33,279 nt of DNA from an uncultured Candidatus Melainabacteria bacterium (GCA_934692665.1 CAKUUG010000017.1:1-33279), one strand, 5' to 3'; counted from the stretch's first letter, positions 7,510 through 15,561 are shown. The notes: generated by a model not told the origin, from the letters alone. Translations and numbers: made by a program.

Positions 7510-7535
7510 AATACTTGAAGGATAGAGGTATTTTA

Positions 7536-9854
7536 ATGTTGAATTTATTAAACAAAAATAAAAGCGAAAATTGTTTCGATTCAAAAGAGTTGAGTGTTTT
7601 GCTTGCAAAAATCGCTCAAATTTACGACATAAATAATATAAAGCAAGACAGAAAAGTATATCTTTCTAATTGCATAAAAAAATACGGATATCTTCCATAT
7701 CCGCAATTCAAAGTCCTACAAGAGCTGACTGATGCAGAAACTATTTTTTGTTTGATTAAAAAAATGACAAAAGCAAATACTTTTGTAGACAATAGTATTG
7801 TTGAATTTAAAAACCCTTCTTATTTGGCCAGAAAAAATATAAAAAATTCTTCTTGGTTTAAACACGAAGGCCACAACATAAAACTTCTTTCTCTTAGTGC
7901 ATTGGGAGATGGAAATGCAAGCGACTGCCCTGCGAGTTTTATTGATTGGATAAAATGTTTAATTACTTTGCCTATAGGAAATGAAAAACTGGGAATTTTG
8001 CCTACTACTTTGTATTTAATTCCATTTTTCAAAAGAGAATTTGATTGTGCATATTTGCCAAAATCTTCAGAAGTTTCTGAAAATCTACAAGACGACAAAC
8101 TAATGAAGTTTTTGGGATTGGATGCAGAAAAACAAGTAAAATTATTTATAGAACTTGCACAATTGTGCAACCATCCTGTGATTTATGATATTTTGCCACA
8201 AACTGCAAGATTTTCAAAAATTGTTTTAGTAAACCCAGAAGTCGCTCGTTGGGTCGATATAAAAGAATTGACCAACGATATTGTCCAATTTTTGACTCCG
8301 CTTTGTGCTCAAATAATCAACAAAAGAGAATACGAAGAAAAAGATATCTTGAATGCCAAAAAATTGTACATAGAAAACTTAAAAGGCAACTACAAAAAAT
8401 ACAACTCAACAGAAGAAAAAATTGTCAACGAAATTGAAGAAGAAATGAAAGAATACAAAATTCTGATTTCTTATAAAATGAGTTTTGAAAACAAACAAGA
8501 AGAACTTCAAAAACGTGCAAAAGAAATTATAGATATCGTTGCAGGAAAAACAGTAAAATCAGAAGAAGATATAGAAAATCAAGACGAAATAATACAAGCA
8601 CTAATGAAAGAACAACTCTGGACATTCCCCGGGGGAGCTTGGTGTAGTGCAGGTGTTCCAATTTTTGACAAAATGAGCAAAGGAAAACAATACCCAATCT
8701 TCAAACACTACAATTACAAAGGCGAAGATGTGACACATTTTGCAAATTTGGATTGCCAAACTCCGTATTATTTCTATCATTTTGAATCAAACAAATACAA
8801 CAAAGATGTTATAGATTTTTATGAAGAATACATTCTACAGCTCCAAAAAGAGTTCAATTTTGATGGTTTTAGAGTAGATCACATTGACCACATAGTAGAT
8901 GAAGTTTCTCAAAACAAAAAAGGTCAACCTTTGAGCTATCGCATACCTGCAAAAGTTCTTGGAAAAATAAATTCAGAACTAAAAAAACGTGTTCCATATT
9001 TTGCAACGCTTGCAGAATATATGTTGTGGGATGGATACTTCAAGGAATATCATAAAGATATGAAATTTGATTTGTTGTGGGGAGATGATATTGTTGCACA
9101 AAGCACAAAAACCCCTGAACAAATAATAAATGACAATATTCGCCTTGCAACATATAACCAAAAAAATGGAAAAACAAACACTCTTTCGATTTTGAAAGGT
9201 TATAATAACCAAGATGGAGAATTTAGAGATATAAATCAATACCCCGGACAATTGGGAAAAGAAGGAGCATTGTTCAAATGGTTCAAATTGAAATTTTTGC
9301 CTGGGGGAAAATTCGCTTCTCGTCCTACATTGTTGATTGATGGAGATGAAAGCTTCACAAAAGTAGGTATCGAAAGAATCATTTCAAAAGAAACTTCTAT
9401 GGTAAGAAATTATGACTGGGATTTCTTTGAAAAATTCAATGCTCTGGATTATTTTGCACAAAATAACGAGCTTTTAAACACAGGCAGGGCAATTCTCCAT
9501 GAACAAAAAGCAAACGGATTTGTTTGTTGGGAAATCGTTCCTGATAACGACAAAAACAAAAAGAAACAACAATCAACATATCTTGTTGTTGCGAATTATT
9601 TTTCACCTACTGAAATCAAAGATGTCCAAGACGAAACAGGACGCATAGAAAAGAAAAACGTTAGAGGAACAATCACAAAAAACAACACCGTAAAAATAAA
9701 CGAAGGCAAAAAGCTCATTTCTTATTATGATTTTGAACTTGATGATATGGGAAAATGTGCTTATGTCGAAAAACCACTAGAAAACGATATAGTAAAAGAA
9801 ATTACATTCAAAGAACTCCGCCCCGGAGAATTCAAAGTCTACAAAATGGTATAG
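7536..9854 (+). CDS. GH13 alpha-amylase-family enzyme, divergent
   Basis: The 772-residue cytoplasmic protein has no signal peptide. GH13 motifs are readable in order: HPVIYDIL (Asp 218, in place of the usual D-x-V-x-N-H), GFRVDHIDH (nucleophile Asp448), TLAEYMLWDGY (acid/base Glu494), GYNNQDGEF (third Asp560, with Gln replacing the usual His of NHD) and a PTLLIDGDE strand. A highly charged, coiled-coil-like insertion of about 100 residues lies between the first two motifs. Glycogen or malto-oligosaccharide hydrolysis or transfer is likely; the subfamily is not recognised. ATG 7536 is preferred over the in-frame TTG at 7515 because AGAGG (7524-7528) sits 7 nt before it. A terminator follows. 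Confidence 0.8.
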   Translation: MLNLLNKNKSENCFDSKELSVLLAKIAQIYDINNIKQDRKVYLSNCIKKYGYLPYPQFKVLQELTDAETIFCLIKKMTKANTFVDNSIVEFKNPSYLARKNIKNSSWFKHEGHNIKLLSLSALGDGNASDCPASFIDWIKCLITLPIGNEKLGILPTTLYLIPFFKREFDCAYLPKSSEVSENLQDDKLMKFLGLDAEKQVKLFIELAQLCNHPVIYDILPQTARFSKIVLVNPEVARWVDIKELTNDIVQFLTPLCAQIINKREYEEKDILNAKKLYIENLKGNYKKYNSTEEKIVNEIEEEMKEYKILISYKMSFENKQEELQKRAKEIIDIVAGKTVKSEEDIENQDEIIQALMKEQLWTFPGGAWCSAGVPIFDKMSKGKQYPIFKHYNYKGEDVTHFANLDCQTPYYFYHFESNKYNKDVIDFYEEYILQLQKEFNFDGFRVDHIDHIVDEVSQNKKGQPLSYRIPAKVLGKINSELKKRVPYFATLAEYMLWDGYFKEYHKDMKFDLLWGDDIVAQSTKTPEQIINDNIRLATYNQKNGKTNTLSILKGYNNQDGEFRDINQYPGQLGKEGALFKWFKLKFLPGGKFASRPTLLIDGDESFTKVGIERIISKETSMVRNYDWDFFEKFNALDYFAQNNELLNTGRAILHEQKANGFVCWEIVPDNDKNKKKQQSTYLVVANYFSPTEIKDVQDETGRIEKKNVRGTITKNNTVKINEGKKLISYYDFELDDMGKCAYVEKPLENDIVKEITFKELRPGEFKVYKMV

Positions 9855-9872
9855 TTGTTTACTTTTTTTACT

Positions 9873-9908
9873 AAAAATGAGGTCAAAATCAAAGACCTCA
9901 TTTTTTTT
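9873..9908. terminator. Bidirectional terminator between GH13 gene and porin gene
   Basis: A 12-bp perfect stem (9873-9884 with 9894-9905; core TGAGGTC) with a 9-nt loop is followed by a T tract on the plus strand and preceded by an A tract. It therefore serves both convergent genes. Confidence 0.92.
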
Positions 9909-9924
9909 AATTTGTTTTTAAGTG

Positions 9925-11145
9925 CTACAGCAACATTTGTCCGCCGATGATTATTTTGTGGGTGTCGCTTGCTGCCATATTTTGACAATAAACATAATTC
10001 AACATCATTCTGAGCGTTTGTCCCAGTATAAAGTAATTTATACCTGCGGTATATTCTCTGGTATTATTGTGAGCAATATGAGTGTCATTATTAAAATCAT
10101 CAAAACGAGCAACTACTTGGAGTTTTTTTGTTAAACGATACATCAAGGTCGCATTATAGCCCCATCTTTGGGTTTCTGTAATGCCGCTTGCACCGTTTGA
10201 ACCATCTGCATATTGAAATTCTGCCGCAACGCCCAATCTTTTGTAATCGTATCTGACAGCACTACTCATAACACGAAAATCATGTCCGTTTCGCATACCT
10301 GCTTGAAAACCACCGGAAAGATTGAGTTTTCCTGCTTTTTTGGGGTCAAATTTTGCTAATGGTTTAAAATTCACCCACAAATCTGTTTCAACCCCCGGGA
10401 AAAATTCTGAATAAAAAGTATCAGAACTGTATCCGCCTATATCGTAGTCAATATATTTGAAGTCACCTTTTAATCTGATACCTGTTTTTCTCACGTTGCC
10501 GAAGTTTCTTGCTGTTTGCGAACGAGCAACCAACGGTATCAAATAAGGACTCATACCGCCTTCATATCCGACAAATGGTCTTGATGTACCAAAAATCAAG
10601 GAATGATGGGGGATTCTTTTTGTTTCTACAAAAGCATCCAAAATCAACCTATGCATAAAATTTTGTTTCATTGGCGACATATCGGCCAAAAACGTAAAAC
10701 TTTCTTTTCCGCCTCTGAATTTTCCTCTTATGCCATAGTTTATGGTATTCATTTTAAATCTGAAATCAGAGTCGACATTTTCACCCATTGATTCTGTCAT
10801 TGTAGAAATCAAATTTAGTTGCGTACCCAATTCTTCAAAAGGACCTTTTTTGAATTTGAATGTCAATTGGTCTTTAAACATACCGGATGGTGAATTCAAA
10901 TCATATTCTTTAGTCAAAATTCCTTTTAGGGCTTCTTTTGAATATGGAGTGTATCTTTCTTCTTTTGTTTCCGGTGCAACTTCTTCAGGTTCTAAAATAA
11001 TAGGCTGCTCGAAACTTTCTTCTTTTGTTTCTGTAGGGTTGTTTAATTTTTCTTCAGCTTGTTGTAAAACAACTTCATCTTCTATTGCTAAAACCGAAGA
11101 TGAAATACAAAAAACTATCAATAATAATTCAAAAATCTTTTTCAT
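9925..11145 (-). CDS. Outer-membrane porin-like beta-barrel protein
   Basis: The 406-residue precursor has a signal peptide (MKKIFELLLIVFC, likely cleavage after VLA at 20), an acidic Pro/Glu-rich linker (about 21-65) and then about 320 residues of alternating aromatic/polar strands. These include INYGIRGKFRGG, FTFLADMSP, VVARFDDFN and YTAGINYFILG. It ends in a strand of the type HKIIIGGQMLL. The pattern fits phosphate-selective (OprO/OprP-like) porins and implies an outer membrane. Substrate cannot be read. No Shine-Dalgarno is seen before the ATG. It lies directly downstream of the focA terminator, so it needs its own promoter in 11146-11171, which I cannot identify clearly. Confidence 0.75.
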   Translation of the reverse strand: MKKIFELLLIVFCISSSVLAIEDEVVLQQAEEKLNNPTETKEESFEQPIILEPEEVAPETKEERYTPYSKEALKGILTKEYDLNSPSGMFKDQLTFKFKKGPFEELGTQLNLISTMTESMGENVDSDFRFKMNTINYGIRGKFRGGKESFTFLADMSPMKQNFMHRLILDAFVETKRIPHHSLIFGTSRPFVGYEGGMSPYLIPLVARSQTARNFGNVRKTGIRLKGDFKYIDYDIGGYSSDTFYSEFFPGVETDLWVNFKPLAKFDPKKAGKLNLSGGFQAGMRNGHDFRVMSSAVRYDYKRLGVAAEFQYADGSNGASGITETQRWGYNATLMYRLTKKLQVVARFDDFNNDTHIAHNNTREYTAGINYFILGQTLRMMLNYVYCQNMAASDTHKIIIGGQMLL

Positions 11146-11170
11146 TTTGTGTACAAAAATAATAACATAG

Positions 11171-11207
11171 AAAAAAATGCACTTAAATTAAATTAAGTGC
11201 ATTTTTT
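11171..11207 (-). terminator. Terminator of the formate/nitrite channel gene
   Basis: A 15-bp perfect stem (11172-11186 with 11193-11207, core TGCACTTAA) has a 6-nt loop and ends in a U tract when read on the minus strand, shortly after the channel gene's stop codon. Confidence 0.9.
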
Positions 11208-11217
11208 AAAAACTTAA

Positions 11218-12099
11218 TTAGTCTTGGTTTTGTTGTTGCAATTCGTGGTCATCTTTTAAATATGCAATCCAGAATAATAGAACAACAAATACTAAAGCTC
11301 CGATAATGTTTCCGATTGTTACAGGTAACAAGTTATTTAAGAAAAATCCTTTCCAAGTAAGATTAGCCAATTGAGCTGCATCCAAACCTGAAGCTGCAAC
11401 TACTTGAGGAACATTTCTTAATAAAACACCGCTTGGAATAAAGAACATATTTGCGATACTGTGTTCAAAACCTGAAGCAACGAATGTCATGATTGGGAAG
11501 AATATAGCAAATATTTTACCGATAACACGTCTTGAGCTTGTTGCCATCCAAACAGCTAAACAAACTAACCAGTTACACAAAATACCTCTGCATAATGCTT
11601 GTGTAAACGATAAATCAACTTTTCCCAAAGCATTTGTCATTGTTGTAACACCTAGACCGTAGTCAGCATTTTGATAACAAGCACCTGCATAAACAAGTCC
11701 TGCAATCAACATAGAACCAACAAAGTTGCCGACATAAACAATTGACCAGCTTCTTAATAATTTTGCCCAAGTAATTTTCTTTTCGATGACTGAAAACATC
11801 ATCATAACATTACCTGTAAACAATTCAGCACCTGTTAATACAACGGTAATCAAACCCGTTGCGAACACCATAGCACCGATAAATTTGCTAACACCCCAGC
11901 CCAATGCTGCAGCTGTTCCGGTTGAAACAGACAAACAAACTTGTGCACCAAAAGCGATAAACGCACCTGCTGCTATTGCCAAAACGAACATTTTTGATTT
12001 TCTGTAGCCGGCTTTTACAGGCATAACTTTTTCAGAAAAACCATGGGCAACTTCGCTTGGAGCGACACAGTCTTTGTTGTCTGGTACTTGATTTGACAT
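11218..12099 (-). CDS. focA: Formate/nitrite transporter family channel
   Basis: The 293-residue inner-membrane protein belongs to the FNT family of pentameric channels for formate, nitrite or hydrosulfide. Family landmarks are AGAFIAFG in TM1, AELFTGNVMMM before the re-entrant loop, SWSIVYVGNFVGS, ALCRGILCNWLVCLAVWM and GFEHSIANMFFIPSG, whose His is the conserved pore His. Six membrane segments fit the hydropathy. Length is typical. Formate is the most likely substrate in a fermenter but is not proved. AAGGAGA lies 8 nt before the ATG. It appears to be a single-gene unit with a Crp/Fnr-type dyad upstream and a strong terminator. Confidence 0.9.
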   Translation of the reverse strand: MSNQVPDNKDCVAPSEVAHGFSEKVMPVKAGYRKSKMFVLAIAAGAFIAFGAQVCLSVSTGTAAALGWGVSKFIGAMVFATGLITVVLTGAELFTGNVMMMFSVIEKKITWAKLLRSWSIVYVGNFVGSMLIAGLVYAGACYQNADYGLGVTTMTNALGKVDLSFTQALCRGILCNWLVCLAVWMATSSRRVIGKIFAIFFPIMTFVASGFEHSIANMFFIPSGVLLRNVPQVVAASGLDAAQLANLTWKGFFLNNLLPVTIGNIIGALVFVVLLFWIAYLKDDHELQQQNQD

Positions 12100-12120
12100 T
12101 TTATTTTCTCCTTAAAAATT

Positions 12121-12161
12121 AATATATATTCCACCACAAAATAAGTGAACGTATTCACTTA
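12121..12161 (-). promoter_or_regulatory. Crp/Fnr-type dyad and -10 box upstream of focA
   Basis: A perfect 8-bp dyad (12142-12149 with 12154-12161) reads TAAGTGAA-CGTA-TTCACTTA and contains GTGA-N6-TCAC, the core of Crp-family sites. On the minus strand TATATT (12121-12126) could be the -10, with a start near 12114. The dyad would then be centred about -38 to -41, as for class II activation. The regulator is not in the window. Confidence 0.5.
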
Positions 12162-12313
12162 ATCTTTTTACTGTTAACGTCTTAAATTGCAATGGATTTT
12201 ATCCAAAAAAAATTGTATTCCTTTAAAGTGAAATTTCAATAGTTTTTTTAAAAAAATAAAATTATTTTTTTATATTTTGGACAAATTAAAATATATTAAT
12301 ATTTTTCCACATT

Positions 12314-12790
12314 TCATGCCGCTTCCATATTTAAAAACGGATTTTTCGGAGGAGAATTTTTCACTTCAGCATTATTTACAGTAGTGTTCGTTGCTTCTTT
12401 TTTGGGTATTTTATCTTTTTGGCTCGTTTTTTTGTTTGTTTGTACGTCTTTGTTTTTCGTATCACTAAAACCAAACATCGAAAGCATTTCATCCACTTTC
12501 ATTCCAAAAGCACCCGCAAATGAATAAATTCTATCAAGTGCAGAAGTTTTTGTTTCTGTAGAAACTGCTTTCTGTTCCAGATTTTCTTCCATAATTGAAT
12601 TTGGGCTTTGATTATTTGCATTAATTGAAGCACTAGGGTTTGATTTCAGCACAAATGATTTTGTTTTGTTTTGCGTTTTTGAAGGCGTTTGTTTCGGTAT
12701 GCTCTCATCCAATATCGAATCGGGCAGCATATAAGATTCAAATTTTACACATCCGCCAAGTTCAGACCTCAAATATCCTGATATACTCAT
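12314..12790 (-). CDS. Low-complexity protein of unknown function
   Basis: The 158-residue product is not recognised. Residues 1-25 are ordered (MSISGYLRSELGGCVKFESY). About 30-80 and 110-158 are rich in Lys, Ser, Thr, Asn and Gln and probably disordered, with PKK and PPK stretches. A short hydrophobic helix, ALDRIYSFAGAFGMKVDEML, sits at about 85-105. AGAGG lies 9 nt before the ATG, which supports translation. No signal peptide is seen. It stands alone between the focA upstream region and a divergent membrane-protein gene. Confidence 0.65.
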   Translation of the reverse strand: MSISGYLRSELGGCVKFESYMLPDSILDESIPKQTPSKTQNKTKSFVLKSNPSASINANNQSPNSIMEENLEQKAVSTETKTSALDRIYSFAGAFGMKVDEMLSMFGFSDTKNKDVQTNKKTSQKDKIPKKEATNTTVNNAEVKNSPPKNPFLNMEAA

Positions 12791-12918
12791 AATATTCCTC
12801 TATCTAAATTGTGTGTGATTTATATTAATAAAGTTTTGTTTTTTGATAATTTTGCTTTTACAGATTTACAGAATATATATGATTTTAATTTTTTGTTACA
12901 TTTTTTTTAAAAAAAGTG

Positions 12919-12947
12919 TTGACAGAAAAATTTTTATGTGATACAAT
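12919..12947 (+). promoter_or_regulatory. Strong promoter of the small membrane-protein gene
   Basis: A consensus TTGACA (12919-12924), a 17-nt spacer and the extended -10 TGATACAAT (12939-12947). The 14 bases 12939-12952 are identical to 7498-7511 at the GH13 promoter. Confidence 0.8.
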
Positions 12948-12952
12948 AATAA

Positions 12953-13021
12953 AAATTTGAGAAATCGAGAGAGCTCAAATTTAAAATCTAGGTGATTTGA
13001 TTTTTTTTTGACCAAATCAAA
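12953..13021 (+). promoter_or_regulatory. Structured 5' leader with two hairpins
   Basis: The leader from about 12954 to 13104 is roughly 150 nt, long for this window. It holds a 9-bp stem (12953-12961 with 12974-12982) and an 8-bp stem (12996-13003 with 13014-13021) with a T-rich loop. No known riboswitch is recognised. The second stem is not followed by a T tract, so it is not an obvious terminator. Confidence 0.45.
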
Positions 13022-13104
13022 AACAATAAGAAGTAATTAGTTAGTGTTAATGTCCTGTTTAAAGGTATTTAGCATGATTATCTTGTGTAGAAAGTGTGAT
13101 TATT

Positions 13105-13491
13105 ATGGCAGATTTAACAGTAAACGTGAATCCAACTCCAAAAAGAAAACCAAATACAGCACTTATGGCAGGTATAGGTGCGGCTGTTGGTGCAGGTGCG
13201 AGATATATTCTACCGACAGAAAAAGAAATGTCATCACTTTTAAACAAAGAAAATGTTGATACTTTTGTATCATCTGCTTCTGCTGTTGCTCGTGCGAACA
13301 GTCGTTCAATATTAAAATACGGTGCAGTAGGTGCAGCTGTTGCAGCAGGCATTTCTATGATTGCAAAAGCATTACATTCAGATAAAACAAAACAACCAAA
13401 AGAAGATATAAGCGATGTTCAATACTCGAAATATCAAGCGATACTCGACTCCTCAGACTATGCTTGTCAGGTTATGTGGTGGGGAGATTAA
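13105..13491 (+). CDS. Small Gly/Ala-rich membrane protein, unknown function
   Basis: The 128-residue product is not recognised. A short polar start with VNPTPKRKPN is followed by two small-residue hydrophobic segments, ALMAGIGAAVGAGARYIL (about 20-37) and YGAVGAAVAAGISMIAKAL (about 72-90). Such GxxxG-rich helices pack tightly or insert in membranes. The C-terminus is polar and ends with WWGD. The frame also offers GTG at 13096; ATG 13105 is preferred because the family-like start MADLTVNV begins there and GAAAG lies upstream. A near-consensus promoter, a structured leader and a terminator make it an independent, probably well-expressed unit. Confidence 0.68.
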   Translation: MADLTVNVNPTPKRKPNTALMAGIGAAVGAGARYILPTEKEMSSLLNKENVDTFVSSASAVARANSRSILKYGAVGAAVAAGISMIAKALHSDKTKQPKEDISDVQYSKYQAILDSSDYACQVMWWGD

Positions 13492-13526
13492 TTAAATAAA
13501 ATTTAAATCAAATTAAATAGATTTCG

Positions 13527-13552
13527 AATCGGGTTTTTGCCCGATTTTTTTT
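13527..13552 (+). terminator. Terminator of the small membrane-protein gene
   Basis: A 7-bp stem AATCGGG/CCCGATT (13527-13533 with 13540-13546) with a 6-nt loop, followed by a T tract. Confidence 0.88.
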
Positions 13553-13564
13553 ATTGTTTTGTAT

Positions 13565-13789
13565 TTACCACCTGAATTCATCAGGAACAGGGTCGTATCC
13601 GCCTTCGTGGTATGGGTGACATTTTAGTATTCTTTTTATTCCCAAATAAACACCTTTTAAAATCCCGAATTTTTTTATAGAAAGATAAGTATACTGAGAA
13701 CACGTGGGACTAAATCTGCACACGGGAGGAGAAAATTTTGAAAAAAATTGATAAATTTCGATTAATTTTAAACAAATTTTTTTAAGCAT
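13565..13789 (-). CDS. yidD: Membrane protein insertion efficiency factor YidD
   Basis: The 74-residue protein has the family core CRFSPTCSQYTY (Cys at about 24 and 30), KKFGILKGVYLGIKRILKCHP and the ending GGYDPVPDEF. YidD is a small inner-membrane-associated protein that helps YidC insert proteins. It is usually found with rnpA, yidC and rpmH. Here it is instead the last gene after a CMP-sugar synthase, whose reading frame it overlaps by 8 nt, with only a weak ribosome-binding site. Translation is therefore probably coupled. Confidence 0.93.
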   Translation of the reverse strand: MLKKICLKLIEIYQFFSKFSPPVCRFSPTCSQYTYLSIKKFGILKGVYLGIKRILKCHPYHEGGYDPVPDEFRW

Positions 13790-14489
13790 TTCTTTTTAAC
13801 AACTCATTTTCAACTTTTTTAAAGTCTTCGATTGTATCAATATCGATTATTTTTTCTGTCACAAAGGCAATAGGATTGAATCCTATAAAGTCATGTGCTT
13901 TTAGCATTGTTTCAGTTTCGAGTGCATAAAATGCACCGTTTTCAGAAATCATTTTGTAGTGTTCTTTTGTGTCTTGTCTTCGTGGACGATTTCTGTAATC
14001 GTATAAACCTTCATATTTGCCATCAGGCGTGATTCTCCATTTTGCATGGGTCAAACCGGAAGAATAAGCTGAAAAACAACTGTCGTAACCACTTTTTTCT
14101 GCTTCAAAATAATACTCAAATGCACTGTCTATGTATTTTTCATCCCTCAATGGACAAGTCGGTTGCAACAACACTACATAATCAGGATTGTAGCCTGTTT
14201 TTTTTAGTCTTTCTACTACATCAATCATAACAGGTATTGTTTTTGTAGTATCTTTAGCCAGCTCCATTGGACGTTTTGAAACTTCTGCACCATATTCTTT
14301 TGCGATAGCTAAAATTTCATCATCTTCAGAAGATAAGATTGTTTTTGTAATGTATTTTGATTTTAAAGATGCTTCAATTGTATAAGCAATAAGGGGTTTA
14401 TCAAGGATTTTTTTGATATTTTTTCTGGGTATTCCCTTTGAGCCGCCACGTGCAGGAATTATGCTCAAAATTTCTTTTACATTTTCCAT
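13782..14489 (-). CDS. neuA: CMP-nonulosonate (sialic acid-type) cytidylyltransferase
   Basis: The 235-residue enzyme activates a nine-carbon sugar acid with CTP. The nucleotide-binding signature IPARGGSKGIPRKN is at 11-24, LLQPTCPLR lies in the middle, RRQDTKEHY with ENGAFYAL is the sugar-site region, and IDIDTIEDF (about 217-225) supplies the metal-binding Asp. It belongs to the NeuA/PseF/LegF group; which acid (Neu5Ac, legionaminic, pseudaminic) cannot be read. It overlaps the PurD-like gene by 13 nt and yidD by 8 nt. No synthase or transferase for the sugar lies nearby. Flagellin glycosylation is a reasonable role because the window carries flagellar genes (inference). Confidence 0.88.
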   Translation of the reverse strand: MENVKEILSIIPARGGSKGIPRKNIKKILDKPLIAYTIEASLKSKYITKTILSSEDDEILAIAKEYGAEVSKRPMELAKDTTKTIPVMIDVVERLKKTGYNPDYVVLLQPTCPLRDEKYIDSAFEYYFEAEKSGYDSCFSAYSSGLTHAKWRITPDGKYEGLYDYRNRPRRQDTKEHYKMISENGAFYALETETMLKAHDFIGFNPIAFVTEKIIDIDTIEDFKKVENELLKRNA

Positions 14490-15523
14490 ACTTTTTTTGC
14501 CTCTTCCAGTTCTTTGAAATCTATGTCGGTTTCATCTAAAATCTTTAGCAAATTAGATTTTGTTTTTGCACAAACAAAATTTATCTCTTCATTTTTTCTA
14601 TATGTCAGCATAAAATCAGTGTTTTTAGGTAAAATATCTTTCATAAAGATATTGCCGACAACGGTCGATATAAAAATTTCTTCAAAATTGTAGTTTTCAT
14701 TTTCAGCAAAAAAATCAACACTTATATCATCAAAAAAACTATTATAACCAACAAGGCTCACATCTTGATTGTTTTTTGTTATTATATCAAAGCCCAAAAT
14801 CCCGACATATTCTCTTCCATCATTGACTAGGGATTGGATTGTTGGATAGATTATTTGTTGTTCGATTTTGTTTTTTAGTTCTTCATTTATTAAATTTTCT
14901 TTCGAAAAAGCAATATTATTTTGGTATTTTGCGTTTATGTTTATGATTTTTGTTCTATACCCATCGCACAATATCCAAACCGATATGTTTTTGCCTTCTA
15001 CATAGTCTTCTAAAATTATTTTTTTATTGCCTGTATCAAAGAATTTTTCTATTGTTTGTATTGCATCTTTTTTTGTTTGACAAAACAGCGTTCCTTCTTG
15101 AAAACTATGATTGTCCGGTTTTATTGCAATAGGAAAATTAGAAGTTTTTATGTATTCGAGTGCAGTCTGCAATTTTTCCGCAACAAAAAACTTTGGAGTC
15201 GAAATTTGATTTTTGTACATGAACCTTTTTGCAAACGCTTTTGAAGAAGAAATCTCAATTGCTTCAACAGTTGGAGCAAAAACAGTGATGTTATTTTCGC
15301 TTAATTCTTCGGTCAAATAAGAAGTTATGAATTTTTCTTCTGTAGTTAAAACCAAATTTATATCGTTTGCAACACAAAAATCAACAATATCTGCATTTTG
15401 CACAAAATCAATATAGTTCTTTGCAAAAGAAAACATAGAAAAAACGTCATTATCTTTGTTTTTCGAAAAAACTTCCAAAAATTTTTTCGCAGAATAATTT
15501 GTACCTAAAATTAAAATTCTCAT
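14477..15523 (-). CDS. PurD-like ATP-grasp protein, degenerate
   Basis: The 348-residue protein has the plan of glycinamide ribonucleotide synthetase. An N-terminal MRILILGTN strand is followed by FAPTVEAIEISSSKAFAKRF (82-101), which matches the PurD FGPTKAAAQLEGSKAFAK segment, then by FPIAIKPDN (130-138), ILEDYVEGKNIS (170-181) and YVGILGFDI (239-247). Key places have changed. The Gly-rich ATP loop is SFQEGT rather than GLAAGKG, and the metal-binding EFNARFGDPE has become VGYNSFFDDIS. It is also about 70 residues short. It is probably a paralogue with a different substrate or no activity, rather than the purine enzyme. The ATG has no Shine-Dalgarno and lies 7 nt from a TATAAT box. Confidence 0.72.
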   Translation of the reverse strand: MRILILGTNYSAKKFLEVFSKNKDNDVFSMFSFAKNYIDFVQNADIVDFCVANDINLVLTTEEKFITSYLTEELSENNITVFAPTVEAIEISSSKAFAKRFMYKNQISTPKFFVAEKLQTALEYIKTSNFPIAIKPDNHSFQEGTLFCQTKKDAIQTIEKFFDTGNKKIILEDYVEGKNISVWILCDGYRTKIININAKYQNNIAFSKENLINEELKNKIEQQIIYPTIQSLVNDGREYVGILGFDIITKNNQDVSLVGYNSFFDDISVDFFAENENYNFEEIFISTVVGNIFMKDILPKNTDFMLTYRKNEEINFVCAKTKSNLLKILDETDIDFKELEEAKKVWKM

Positions 15524-15530
15524 AGAAATT

Positions 15531-15561
15531 ATTATAACATATTTAAGGAATATGTTATAAT
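15531..15561. promoter_or_regulatory. Symmetrical overlapping divergent promoters
   Basis: A perfect 12-bp inverted repeat (15531-15542 with 15550-15561, 7-nt spacer) carries the extended -10 TGTTATAAT on each strand. The plus box (15556-15561) serves the gene at 15586. The minus box (15531-15536) serves the PurD-like gene at 15523, with only 7 nt to its ATG. The expected -35 position of each promoter lies on the other's -10 box. Confidence 0.7.

Noticed and set aside
7515..7535. TTG at 7515 as the start of the GH13 gene
   Set aside because: The AGAGG site at 7524-7528 lies inside the extra codons and is correctly spaced for the ATG at 7536.
10742..11170. A 142-codon plus-strand frame opposite the porin N-terminus
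   Set aside because: Antisense to a gene with signal peptide and barrel pattern; its Ser/Phe-rich composition is the usual shadow of a Lys/Glu-rich gene.
13044..13259. A 71-residue Cys/Arg-rich reading frame
   Set aside because: It overlaps the better supported membrane-protein gene in another frame and has no ribosome-binding site or domain.
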